64,000 nucleotides of DNA from NCBI GenBank assembly GCA_037447605.1, contig CM074805.1, forward strand, positions 655,090 through 719,089, read 5' to 3'. The stretch is from Zygnema circumcarinatum (lineage: Eukaryota > Streptophyta > Zygnematophyceae > Zygnematales > Zygnemataceae). Below the pieces are notes generated by a model, which worked only from the letters and a program-made list of their open reading frames with translations, did not search any database and had not been told where the DNA came from. Made by a program: the position numbers and the translations under genes. Shown here piece by piece: positions 53,036 through 64,000 of this stretch (positions within the stretch are counted from its first letter, which is position 1; every line of letters begins with the position of its first letter).

Positions 53036-55520
53036 AGGCGTCGTCTGCAGACATTGTTCCGCTCGTCGTGCGGGCAATATGGTGACTTGCATGTTCCCCA
53101 AAGGGCTGGGAGCTTCTCGCTAGTCGGGCAGGGTTTCGCGCACTGTTGAACGGAACGTGAAACGGTTTCTATGTTTTTGTTGCAACAGCAACATACTCGA
53201 CTCGGCGCCTCGACATAGAAACACTGCACGCGCGGGCACATGTCTGAAAACGGTCACTTAAAAGTTGCTGGCAAGAGGCAATTCAGCCATAGCCCTGCAT
53301 TTCATTTTTCGAAACAAAACCGAACCAACCCGAAGTCAACTGTGCTAAGTCAACGGGTCAATGTTGCGATGATTGACGCGCGGGGTTTACTGAAAAGGTC
53401 AGTTTGTCGGAAGATTTCGTTCGCACCCAAAAGAAGTGCCGACAAGGAGCCATCATACGTCACTTTGGACCCCTTATGCATACGTGGCGAGCCGTGGTTG
53501 GCCAATATTGAAATTAAAAATTAACCGCACCACGAACGGAGGGCGGCCCTCAATTTGAGTTTGTCGCGACGGGGCGCCGTTTGGGCCACTTTCTTCAAAG
53601 TGCGGTCGCGGGTTCGAGGTCTGAGGGCCCCCCCACGGGCGACTGCGGAAAACTCCGTTCGGGAATTTTCGGTTTACTAATGTTGACTCGAAATGTTACG
53701 GATATCAAGTTTTTAGTACAGTCTAATCACGTTATAGTAGGGCGTGTCAGACTTAACAAAATGTTACGAATATCGAGTTTTTAGTATTACGAGAATCGAG
53801 GTTACTAAGTACTAAAAATCATCGCGCCCCCGAACCTAAACCGAACCGAACGGAAGTCAACTGTGCTAAGTCAACGGGTCAACGTTGCGAAGATTGACCC
53901 GTAGGGTTTACTGAAATTGCATTTCTTCGCACGATTTTGTTCGCACCCAAAAGAGGCGCCGAAATGGACGTGCGAAGAAAATACTGGCGAAAATCGCGTC
54001 AACGTGACGTCATGGTTGTTTTCCCGGCTTCCCGCCCGCGCCCGCGCCCGCCCGTGACGCGCAACACGACACAACGACAAGCGGTCTCCGCGCGCCGCGC
54101 CGGCGCTGGTTCTAAGTTTGAGGGCCCCGCGCGAGGGCGAAGTTGCGAAGACGGCGTTTGGAGAAGTGCGAAGACGGCGATCGCGGATTGCGAACAGGAC
54201 CGCGCCGCGAGTGCGAAAAACTACGCTCGAGAATTTTAGTTTTACTGACGTTGACTCGAAATGTTACGAATATCGAGTTTTTAGTATTACGAGAATTTTT
54301 TAAGTCTGACACGCCCTAGTGACTGTGTCGGTCCCCACACATTTGTGTCATTATATCGGTAATGACCCGTTTGTCATTTCACATTTATAGTAACAATGTT
54401 ATTACATATGTTTTTGCGGTATATCCGTACTACTTTGATACCGTACATTGTACTTTTTGGGCAGTCGTCACGTGGGTAGGTGTGTACGAACCCTATTGAG
54501 CATGTGTACGGACAAGTTGATATGTACGGTCAAGTCGATATCTGACGATATTAGTCGATAATGTGTACGGTCGTAATATATTTGTAACGCATATTCCAAT
54601 ACGTGGGTGGATAATATCGACATTTTGAATATATAGTAACAATCAGGGTTTTTCAACGTCATTATATCCGTAATGGCGTCACTACTGGCGCAGGATCTGC
54701 AGTGGTGCAATTCCGTTCCCGGAAAAAAAGTCAGTATCTCCATGCTGTTCTTATAAACAGTGTCACTATAACGTGATTAGACTGTATTACGATTTTTTCT
54801 TAAGTCTAACGGATGGAGCAAACTTTCATTGAACTCGCGATGGCGAGGCCATCAAATGTACATGGATAAAGGCAAAATGTGGAACCACGAAGGACTGGTC
54901 ACAAAGGACCGAAACACAATAAAACGAAGCTAGGAGCGGAAAACTACGCCTAGGCACAACAACGCAGCCCTAGAAGCAGCCGCGAAGGTCACCGATGTGA
55001 GGCACGTCGCGAGGAGGGAGCGGCGGAAGTCCACCAACACGGTCACCAACAACTGCAGCACGCCGAAGAAGCGTAGAAGCGAGGCAACGCTGAAGGGCGA
55101 CGGAAATACCCTACTCCCTACTCTGTGTGGCCTCATCTATTTTTACGATGGCATGATTGAAACAAATTCCCCTTCTACGCCGCCGAATGTATGTATGGTC
55201 ATCAGTGAGAGAATGCACCGGCCCACCAGCCCTCGACGGCGGGATGCGGGACACATGCGAGATACATGTCACTTTCACAGTTACAGTCACGAGACACATG
55301 CAGCTGCGGAGTCAGTTGGCGACCCCCGCTAGCGTGGCTCGTCGTGCCGACAGGCCAGCCTGTTACGCGTGTGAAATGTCGGCAGGCGATGATTGCATCG
55401 TACGGTCGTGCTTGGTACCGTTGACCCGGAAAACGGGGGAGTCTGACCTTAGGGAGAATTTCTGATGAAGTGACCCTGTCTTTATCGAGGTTCTTACTCA
55501 ACATCTGTGACTTTACCGCG
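53036..55520. repeat. Dispersed repeat, copy B, split by about 1.9 kb of nested repeats
   Basis: 53036-53185 and 55156-55520 match copy A (47307-47450 and 47564-47990). The intervening sequence, about 53275-55150, is absent from copy A, so it was inserted. It contains two related segments of roughly 500 bp (53285-53700 and 53835-54290; shared GTCAACTGTGCTAAGTCAAC and TTGACTCGAAATGTTACG) and an inverted-repeat element. ORFs across it show no conserved domain. Confidence 0.65.
53719..54784. mobile_element. Inverted-repeat element with TA flanks (Tc1/mariner- or pogo-like MITE)
   Basis: CAGTCTAATCACGTTATAGT at 53719 is mirrored by ACTATAACGTGATTAGACTG ending at 54784, and each end abuts TA. A CAGT start with a TA target site is typical of pogo-like elements. 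Internal mirrored sequence (GGCGTGTCAGACTTAA at 53740; TTAAGTCTGACACGCC at 54301) suggests a nested or rearranged copy. No transposase is visible. Confidence 0.55.
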
Positions 55521-56491
55521 GCCGTGAGTCGCATAACCGCACAGGGACTAGGGCAGGATGTGGGCCCACTTTGTGCCTCAAATTTGTTGTCGTTTTGTTG
55601 GTAAATGCGAGACTTATAGTCCACGCTCTTTGTCCAAATCTGCGTTCATTTCCATCAAAGGCTCAGCAAAGGCTTGGCCCACAAACCAATGATCCATATT
55701 CCAAGACTTTTGAAGCCACGTTCTTGTAACGGAGTCCCCCTACTAGGGGGGGGGCTTTCACATTGTAGCTTTCCTATATGGAATCCGAATTTGCTGGTTC
55801 AGGATTACTGCGAATTGGTACAGTCCGTAGCAAGTAAATTCGAAGCCCAAGTCTGAACCCTCCTGCATGGGTGGATGGGTAGATTCCCATTTTAAAGGTT
55901 TGCTCCTTCCCGTGTTTGATTTATTCCCATGTTCGTTTGCCGCGTGCACATTATGTGCAGCGTGAAGTTGCATTATTGGAGCACGTGTTGCTGGGCATCC
56001 TCGATGAAATTTATACACAACACCGCCAGTGCTGCCACGTGCGCATGGCGGCAAAAAAAAAAAAAAGAACAAAACAACGCATGAAAAGGCAACGCAAACG
56101 CTGTAATTGTTTTCTAATTCTCTCAGCAAGCAAGCTCCCAGAAAGCCCCTTGAAATCTTAATGTAAAAAGTTTTGAGCTGTGGGCAACAAATGCCGTAGA
56201 CCCTCACTTTGAGGCACGTGAAGCCCCTGACAACAATATGAAGTTCTTGGAATGGGTAGACACATGAGGGCAGATTCATGTAAGAAATAGGCAGAAGGAC
56301 AATGGGCACACCTGGCAATCTAACTTGCGTTAGAGTAAAAAAAAAATGCTGTACAGGAAGTTGGAAAGTGAGCCAAGTCCTTCCATTGCCCCCCTGAAGC
56401 TGAAAGCCCACTGAGGCCTAGGACAGGATCATGCGGGCAAGAGAGAGCATGTGAAAAATGTTTCTTGTGGAGGCCCAAAAAAAAAAAAAGA
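55521..56491. other. Intergenic region downstream of the SDR gene
   Basis: No supported gene. Poly-A runs occur at about 56053-56065 and 56478-56489, the latter just beyond the SDR stop codon. Confidence 0.45.
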
Positions 56492-59400
56492 TTACAATGA
56501 GGGAGCAGAGGATTCCGCAAATGAGCTGAAAGCAGCGGTCCAATCTGCCACAGTTCCTTCTCCATTCACCACCTGCACTTCAAAAAAGGACGAAAACTCA
56601 GAACAGGGAACAGCCTGAACCTGAGATGTCATAATTTCAAGCAAACATTCAAGGCAGGAAGGATCCACTTCTAACTAAAGGCAGGAAGAGCCCCTGCCAT
56701 GATTTGACATATGCTTCAAAATGCAGCCCTCACTTACCTTCAGCTAGTGAATATCTACAATACGGTGAGGCCTAGCATGAGTTTTTAGAATAAAAAGTAA
56801 AGTTTTCATGGGACAGTTATGACTTTTACAAAAGGCATACTCTTCCGCGGTCTTAAAAACACATACTCTTGGAGAGTGCTAGAAGCCCTTGAACCACTTT
56901 TCCTCCTCCCAAGCAAACAAAATGCATGTCACAAAACAACCACTTAATCCTTGTGCTTCCGCGGGCTGCTTGTTTGGAAAGACCAACAATTGGGAAAATT
57001 CCTCCTCACCTCAAAGACAAGACCTTGCGTGGGGGGTGATTCCAAAGCCCTTACGCAGACCTCAGCCGCGTCTTCTCGGGTTATGCTCCCTCTCATTGTA
57101 TCCCCCTGCGAATTACCAGAACTCTATCAAAAACCTGCACTGCTAGCCGTCACGAAGCAGCTCTCCTCCTATGTGAAAGCTTTCGAACTAGGTCGCCAAT
57201 TCAGATGCTGATTCATCCTGCAACTGCACTAGACTGAAACAACAACATTTGCATTCTTCATATGCACTCCCTCTCAACTTAAAGGCTCATTTTGCTGCGG
57301 ATATGCACCTGAGCAAAGGACAAGCCTAAACCTCCAGGCTCGTCCTTCAACTTGCCAGCACGAACAACAGTATGTGGAACTCCTGAACTTAGAATTAAAG
57401 CTTCATTCTGTGCTGCTTCCTTCAGTCCGCCAAACAGACCTCCAAACAATCCTCGTCCATCTTTAGCAGAGACACCTGCCTGCAAAAGCGGCCGGAGCCA
57501 AAGTAGGCATTGAGTTCGGTAGCTTTTAAACTCCTCTCTTTGAACAACAAGTGGTAGCAAACAAGGCAGCAGCTGTTCATAAAACTGCGAGATTATCGGC
57601 CCTAAAAAGTCCAAATTATAATGCAAAAGAAATGGAAGGACACTCAAACTGCACCGAGTGGATCACTAAAGCTAAAACAAATCGTAGTCTCCAAGAAGAA
57701 GCTCGACCATGCTCTGAGGAAATCTGTGTTTTCCATGCAGTCAAAGTTGCTGTCACCTGAGACAAAAGCACAATATGTTCAACTCCCCTCGCCCGAGCTC
57801 GCTCTGCGACTTGGCCCACCTGCATCCACAAATCCCCAAAATTTAGATACATTTGTCTGGAAGCAGAAACGCGAGAAACAGAGAAACAGAGTGGCTTTTC
57901 TGAAAATAAGTGGACCTATAATGGCTTTTTGAATGGACAAGGATGGCTATGTGAGGAAAATTAGAAGGATGAAGACCAGTTTACTTGATTACTATATGTC
58001 TACTGGTCTCATGCTGCCCGATGGTGTGCACAGGGTGGCGATGTGTGCCGTTATGTTTCAATGAACGTGACTTACAAACTGAATGTAATTTCAGTAATGT
58101 CCATTGAAATCAACCCAATCAAATCTTGACTATAGTTTAAGTTCTACGTTGTCAATTCTGGAATTCAACAATGGCTTGCAGCTGACCAAACAAAGATACA
58201 GAGAAGAGCCTGCTAGTACTTTTTTTCCTATTAATAGAAAATCCCCTGCATGCTCCCAGAGTGTGTATAGGCTACCACGTTAAGCACCTTGACTGGACAG
58301 ATCACAGCCCGTACTCCGTACAAAGCTTTATCAATGCTTTCAACATTTGTGACGTCCCCTGCAATTGGCTGAAAGCCCAAACATGTTTATCATAATCAGC
58401 CTCAATATTCTTGCAATACACCAATAATGTCCTACTGATATTACACAGCAAAAGCTCGCCTGCACAGGCAATTCGCTGACGACCTTGAATATGCCCAAGG
58501 GAAACGTGTCGAAGTTCTTTGTTTATTGGTTGGAGGCTCGTCCCTTAGTTACCCCGAAAAGAAAATGCTACGAGAACAGAGGGCAGAAAAAGAACCTCCT
58601 TTTAAAGAGAAAACCGAAAACCGTATAACCTGAAACTGTATAATTTAGCATATTAATAGTACCTTTCATACGGCATCCCACCGAGTTGTGGCACTAACCT
58701 CTACATAGGGGCCAAAAGCTGAAGTAGCTGCCTTGGGGTCTTTAACCAATACTCGCACGCGGTACCTTCGAACGATTAAGGATAGAACCACCAACTGGAG
58801 GATATACAACCCCACTACAAAAGGTCTCTGTGAGCTGTTCATCTGAAGTGAGATAGTGGAAGTTAGTCTTATGCTGCTACGCAGAAATTCGCAATCTGAC
58901 TTGCTTACTAACAAGTGTGTAGAGAACAAGGGCATTGATCATAGTATTACTGAAACTGCAGCTATGGGATTTGCTAATTGCTGACATGAATCTGCATCTG
59001 TGCTGCGCTGCAGAGCAAGTAACTAATATCAACCAATCCAACTGATCGTGCATTCGGTCAATAAGTCATAGGCACACTTGCCAGCTACCAAAGGTCTCCA
59101 AGGAAACAACTTGTCTGAAAGGACTCCCTAATAAAGCATTATCAAACTTTCTACGCTTGGGTACTTCGAGTGACAATTTCCTTTTTCCGGTGAAATCACC
59201 GTGTGCCGCCTGAACAGAAAGAATTCAGCTGTTTGATACTCTTAACTTAAGACGTATATCACCACAAGGTGTGCAATTCTCCATTCAATCCAACTTATGC
59301 GACTTCATACCCAGTGCTAGATAATAAAATTTTCATGGCAATAAAGGAATCTGTAGATGATGTCTGAGCCTTCCCATCCGCATATTGAAACGAAAGTCTA

Positions 59401-60620
59401 CTCTTTCTATCCACAACGGTCTAATCTACTGCAAACCATACCTGCCCTGTTTCACTTTCAGCATCAGTGACCAACACAGCATCCTTCGTCACGGCTTCTG
59501 CAAATCCCATCGCCATTAGACGACAGTGAGTCCCCTGTTGTAGGTAAGCTATAATCTGGACGTCCATCTGAATAGGAATAGCATCAAGAGGAAAGTTACA
59601 CAACATAAAATAAACTAAGAATGGATTACTGCCGGGTATAAACGCCGAAATGGTTTCAATCCATGTTTTCCTTCTTTGGACGGGAGAAGGAACTCAAGAG
59701 AAAAGAGACTCTGGTCGTCGGTGAACATCAATCATTCTCATCACTACCGGCTTGCTTTGCATCGCATGAGCTCTTTACAACAAGACCGTCCTTCCCTTCT
59801 GGGTACTGCAACGTGGGTCATCTACCTCATGATCCATAAAACATATCTGCAAACTGAGAGCAGCAAGTGGAGTTCAAGGTCTTGCTACAGAACTAACATG
59901 CAATACAGGCTACAGAAATGGAGTAATTTACCCTCAGGATCTTCTCCTTGGTCTGACTCTTCGGAAACTCCGTCCCTTGGAAGCCGCTCAGAAGCACCAT
60001 ACCACTTCCTCAACTTGGGACCTCCTGCAGACAGCGGAAAGCCAAAGAGTCTTTTAAAGACCGCGTTCCTACCTTCTGATCGCTTTAGGGAGAAAGCGGA
60101 TATGAAAAAATATATTTTAATTTGTCTACTGAATAGTTCTGAAGTGAATCCAATTCAGAGCAGAAGTCGAATTGATCAAGGATAAAGGTATTGAGCAGGG
60201 CATCAAGAAAGAAAGGCATATTTTAGTATGGTTATGCATTCGACGTTGCCACCTTCAGAGCTGGCCATACCTGAGCTGTAGCTATGCGTTGGAACAGTCC
60301 TACACGTAAGATCGATGTTTTGGACACAATTCAGGGTCATTGCATGTCCAGATTTCCACCCACTAGAAGGTTGGAAGATGCAGGCTCCTAGAGAGGCACA
60401 CAGAATCATCACCTTCAATGTAATCGAGAAGTTGATCTCCAAATGAAATGTTCCGCCCAGATGATTCCTTCTTTGCCTGAACCAAAATCTGAGTGCTCCT
60501 TGGTCTACATTGCTTCTTTCCTCTCGTCATCTTTATTTGATAGGTCTGTAGCCATCCTGGATGGACAACGCCTCCTGGCAAAAGGACTTGCTGGTTCTGT
60601 GGGCGACATAAGGAATCCAT
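56492..60620 (-). CDS. Plastid-type NAD(P)-binding Rossmann protein (atypical SDR)
   Basis: Exons in transcript order: 60620-60413, 60024-59932, 59497-59442, 58794-58699, 58368-58288, 57819-57757, 57479-57309, 57105-57010, 56572-56492; all in phase, 314 residues. The fold follows NmrA-like/atypical short-chain dehydrogenases: first beta strand and glycine loop VLVTDAESETGQLVVLSL (about 110-127), RVRVLVKDPKAA, IAGDVTNVESIDKAL with the conserved Asp, AVICP, ARGVEHIVLLSQ, GVPHTVVRAGKL, and GSITREDAAEVCVRALE near the C-terminus. The glycine loop lacks the usual GATGxxG pattern (it reads TDAESETG), so cofactor binding may be weak or altered. The region before the fold (about 1-70) is basic and may be a transit peptide; KLRKWYGASERLP precedes the Rossmann strand. 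No catalytic Tyr-x3-Lys pair was seen, as usual for this group. Exon 5 could start 9 bases later. Substrate unknown. Confidence 0.8.
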
Positions 60621-63290
60621 TTGGTATCCTGCAAATACATGGAAAACTTAACTAACCTCTTGAGGACCAGGCCGCTGACTCAATCACCATTGCCAGGCAG
60701 AAAATGCCATGCGCTGCAATTAAGCCCCAAGCACTTACAGCCACTTGTGCGGAGAATCCGCAGAAGCATTGCTCACTAATCCGCTTCTACATGTTCGGCT
60801 TAAATATAGTCTAAAGATTATAAATAAATGGCTTGATCGGCGGAGGTAATTTATCGTTCTTCCATAAAGACCTATGAATGAGAAGAATATTCGTGCAAAT
60901 GACCTATAAACTTTAACTTATCTTGCTCAAATTACGAGACATTGGCCCAAGTTGACAGCGTTGACAGCGTTGACAGCGTTGACAGCGGCTAAAGCATGAT
61001 GACAGGCAATGCATTGACTATAAGCAGGTGCCTCTCAATCACATGCATACTCAGGAGGAATGTGACGCATGCATGCACGTCTCAGAAGTGAAGTGTCCGG
61101 CAAGCATTGCACTTTCTAGAGTAAAACGCATTGCAATTGATTACTTGCACAAATGTAAACAACAATGTACCCTTCAAATCCTATTTTTCCTCTTAATCTT
61201 CATCAAATCCAAGAGTTCCATCTGTTTTTCGAGAAGCATTTTCAGAACATTCTTTCTGGAGCTGATCAACGAGGCAAGCAAAGGTCATCGGAACAAGAAC
61301 ACCATACCGATTTATGGAGCAAAACGAAGCTACAGCATGGCAGAATAGTTCCTTTCAATAAAATATATCAATACTATACTATACTACTACTACTACTTTA
61401 CTATACTAATATTTACTTGGAATCTCTCGTAAAAAAGAGGATAAATACTGGAATCTAGCCAATGTACAGTTTACAGAGCAGCAATTCGCCGCTCTGAACA
61501 ACAAGAGAGAGTAACGAGTTTCGAGATACGCCTTGGATCCAGTTTACAAAAATGTCGTAGGTCATAAGTTGATCCTCGATCCACCTCACTCAACCCAAAA
61601 GTATGGATCACTACTCCACAAGTTTCACGGTGCATTTTGAGTCTTTCGGGGATGGACCTGGAAACAACCGAAGTTGAACAAGGTCAATAATCTCCACGTG
61701 GCGATCCATAAGTGGATGATCTATCAGGTCATGATTGAGATCCACCCGATCCACTATCTTGATGTCGGTCCTTGAACTTTCGCGAGACTCCGTTACTAGC
61801 CTTTTCCGTAACTGCCCCCGCCGCTGTTAGAAATGGCTGGCGTCCTCATTTACTTTGACCCTTTGAACGTCCTCCCACGATGTACTGTCGTCCTTGAGGA
61901 CGTCTTTTGCAGGTGATACTTTGGTAACTTTACTTCTGTAAAGCTCGGCTTGATTATGAAAGGGCTCTGCAGAAAGGCATATACTTTCGGAAACCTGCAA
62001 GACATAATCCATGTAAATAAGTTGAAATGCGTGCGAGTTGCTTGTTTATGTGATCTTATTTATGGAGGTATTGGCTACTTTCTTTGATTCCTAACCTCCT
62101 TGTTTGCATTCTCACTGTGGTGTGTTCCTTTGGTAGCATCTCTTCTGCGTCACTCTGAGTCATTTCCCGAACAATCTGGAGGGTTTGCAATTGAACAGGC
62201 TACATTGCTCTATCTGTGATTCTTGTCTGGCAATCAGCAGGGTTCCGTGCATTGCTGGATCGCTTTTTCCCCATTACATGCAAATATATATGAGCTTGTC
62301 ATTAAGTGAGTAAAATTGTTGACAGTGTCCGTGTTGTTCCTCTGGCCTTCTTTGTCTGCTGCCTGACTGAAAAATGAACTTTTCTGAGTATCGAAGAAGA
62401 TCTATCCATTGCTTCTCCTGTTTCTGGGAGCACTTTGGATATTCAATGTCACGTCAGTTTCTGGTTGGCTAAGATAGGCGGAGGAGTATGAGAGTACGGC
62501 GATCAGCTTGTATAGCTTCTACTACGTCTACTAGTGGTGCCTTTTTTCCTTGAGTCCTGTTTGGCAGTTCGGAGTTTCACTTCATCAAACGAATGCACTT
62601 TTGACAGTCAGCTACCGCAAATGCTACATAGCGTATGGTGACCAGCCTGACAGACAATTGGAAAGAGACTAGTGTCTATGTGGAATGATGTATCGTTCAG
62701 TCTTTAGGTCGACGTATGTACATTTCCTGAAGTTGTGTTATGCTGAGAGCGTCAATATTCCTCTTAGAGGAAGGTGATAAATTTTCGCCTAGTGTTGATG
62801 AATCTGGTTCAGTTTACGGAGTGTACATGTAAATGTCATGAAGCTGACTGAATGATACAACTTTTGGAAGTAGGCCGCAACAATTATCTGACGTTCAAGG
62901 CTGCCAGTGAGAAGCTTGGGGGTTCTAATTCGCATCTCTGATTTGTACCATGTGCAGATGTCTTGCCGGTAAAGACAGACTTTCAGGAGTCAGAATTGGA
63001 AGCCCAAGTTTTGCCCGAAGATAGGATCGTCTTTCTTTTGTTGAAAGAGATTCATGATAGAACTAGTTATTTTGTTGAACCCTAACCTGATCTGCTACTT
63101 ACTTGAACACGAGTAGTGTTCATGCTCTTCCAGAGAGTTCGATTATCATCCAGTTATAGCGCGCTATTCAAGTGAAGGCCCTAGCAAACAATTTCTAAAC
63201 AAGCCCAAGTAGCACAGTTTTGTAGTTGACACTACCTACACAACAGGAACAAGCAGACATAATACAGCGTTCACTCCTATTTTAGAAACC
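60621..63290. other. Intergenic region between SDR gene and Aha1-like gene
   Basis: No gene is supported. A 9-bp tandem repeat TTGACAGCG (four copies) occupies 60952-60987. An open frame on the minus strand at 61827-61995 follows a plausible acceptor and ends in a stop, but no partner exon was found. 62020-63290 presumably holds the promoter and 5'UTR of the downstream gene. Confidence 0.5.
60952..60987. repeat. 9-bp tandem repeat, four copies
   Basis: TTGACAGCG repeated four times about 330 bp upstream of the SDR coding start. Each unit includes TTGAC, the core of W-boxes, which may be chance. Confidence 0.8.
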
Positions 63291-64000
63291 ATGGCGCGGT
63301 GGGGAGAAGGGGATCCCCGCTGGCTTGTCCAGGATAGAGGAGATGGCCAAAATGTGAATGGATGGCACTGGTAAGTGAGCACGTCCTGCCTGCTAACAAA
63401 GACCACTTACTCGAGGTTATCAGATCTCAATGTTGTTGAGCGGTTGCTGTGCATTTCTAATTTGGGCTGAACCAAGTCAGCTATTACTGAAATTTCTTGC
63501 AAAGTAGCACACTGTGAATGGCAATGGAATTCGACTCCTGCAGTTCGGTGCCACCTCAATCTGTGCTAGTCACTTGTAGAGCGCTCTTCAATTGGCATGC
63601 ACTTAAATTTTGTCATGCCCCTCACCATTTGCCTGTTGGTGGCTTTGGCTGATAAAAGCGCAGGACAGAGAAGAATTGTACGGCATGGACAAAGAGGAGG
63701 ATTCAGGAGTTGGTGCAGGGCTTATGTCCAAGTATGAATGCTAGAGACGGCTGGGCGAAAATCACTGGCCTCAAGAGCATGGATGGCGAGGTAAGTCAAC
63801 TCAACTGCACAGTTGCGGTGCATAGCTGCAGAATTTCTTCGTTCCTTTCATATTTTGCTGGCATCAGGTCACTGGTTGCCATAGACGTTGTTCTGCCATT
63901 GAAAGGAACGCTTGCTTAGAATTGGTATTTAAAGAACAAGTTTAGTTTTCCTTTTTTTCTCAGTTTTTAAATTGCAAGTTGAGAGAAGAAAGGAAGGAGC
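63291..64000 (+). CDS. Aha1-type Hsp90 co-chaperone, N-terminal exons only
   Basis: Activator of Hsp90 ATPase. Exon 1 is 63291-63370 and exon 2 is 63664-63790; they join in phase to read MARWGEGDPRWLVQDRGDG then NGWHWTEKNCTAWTKRRIQE. The motif WGEGDPRW followed by NVNxWHWTEKN is the hallmark start of eukaryotic Aha1, and the AWTKRR segment corresponds to the N-terminal Hsp90-binding domain. The ATG at 63291 gives the canonical N-terminus. The gene continues past the right edge; whether a third exon begins after the acceptor near 63964 is unclear. Likely cytosolic; no targeting signal. Confidence 0.85.

Noticed and set aside
61827-62012. Minus-strand frame after a good acceptor (begins VSESICLSAEPF)
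   Set aside because: Ends in a stop and no upstream exon was found; could be a 5'UTR exon of the SDR gene but unsupported.

Overview
This window is nuclear DNA of a green plant lineage (Streptophyta), most likely a streptophyte alga or an early-diverging land plant. The evidence is spliced genes with GT-AG introns, plant-type gene families (plastid beta-amylase, plastid ABC1K kinase, chalcone-isomerase-fold fatty-acid-binding protein, a plant BTB/POZ family) and plant-type transposons. I cannot name the species. Exon boundaries below were read by eye from splice sites and reading-frame phase.

Layout. 1-1053 (-): 5' part of a zinc alcohol dehydrogenase that runs off the left edge. 1054-6400: low-complexity and gene-poor. 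6400-12815 (+): beta-amylase with a GC-rich leader, a 5'UTR intron, an intact catalytic domain and an unusual long acidic tail ending in a hydrophobic segment. 14161-24432: a hAT-type DNA element (8-bp target duplication GTCTGCAA) that holds two long palindromic elements and a decayed Ty3/gypsy retrotransposon. 24433-25290: an array of CCATTGG palindromic repeats, seen again near 33.3 kb. 25873-27102 (+): intronless BTB/POZ gene. 27682-30180 (-): inverted, partial, broken copy of the 3' half of the beta-amylase gene. 30241-32821 (-): Ulp1-type cysteine protease with a predicted membrane segment. 34097-35866 (-): plastid fatty-acid-binding CHI-like protein. 39860-46843 (-): 16-exon ABC1K atypical kinase. 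48399-52669 (+): glycosyltransferase that appears to join a GT8 and a GT64 domain. 47.3-48.0 and 53.0-55.5 kb: two copies of a dispersed repeat, the second split by about 1.9 kb of nested elements. 56492-60620 (-): plastid-type NAD(P)-binding atypical SDR. 63291-end (+): 5' exons of an Aha1-type Hsp90 co-chaperone.

The genes are not an operon or pathway cluster. Several products are probably plastid-targeted (beta-amylase, FAP, ABC1K, SDR), which is ordinary for a plant chromosome. The most interesting items are the GT8-GT64 fusion, the membrane-tailed beta-amylase with its mosaic inverted copy, the membrane-anchored Ulp1 protease, and the nested transposon structure with clean 8-bp target duplications.
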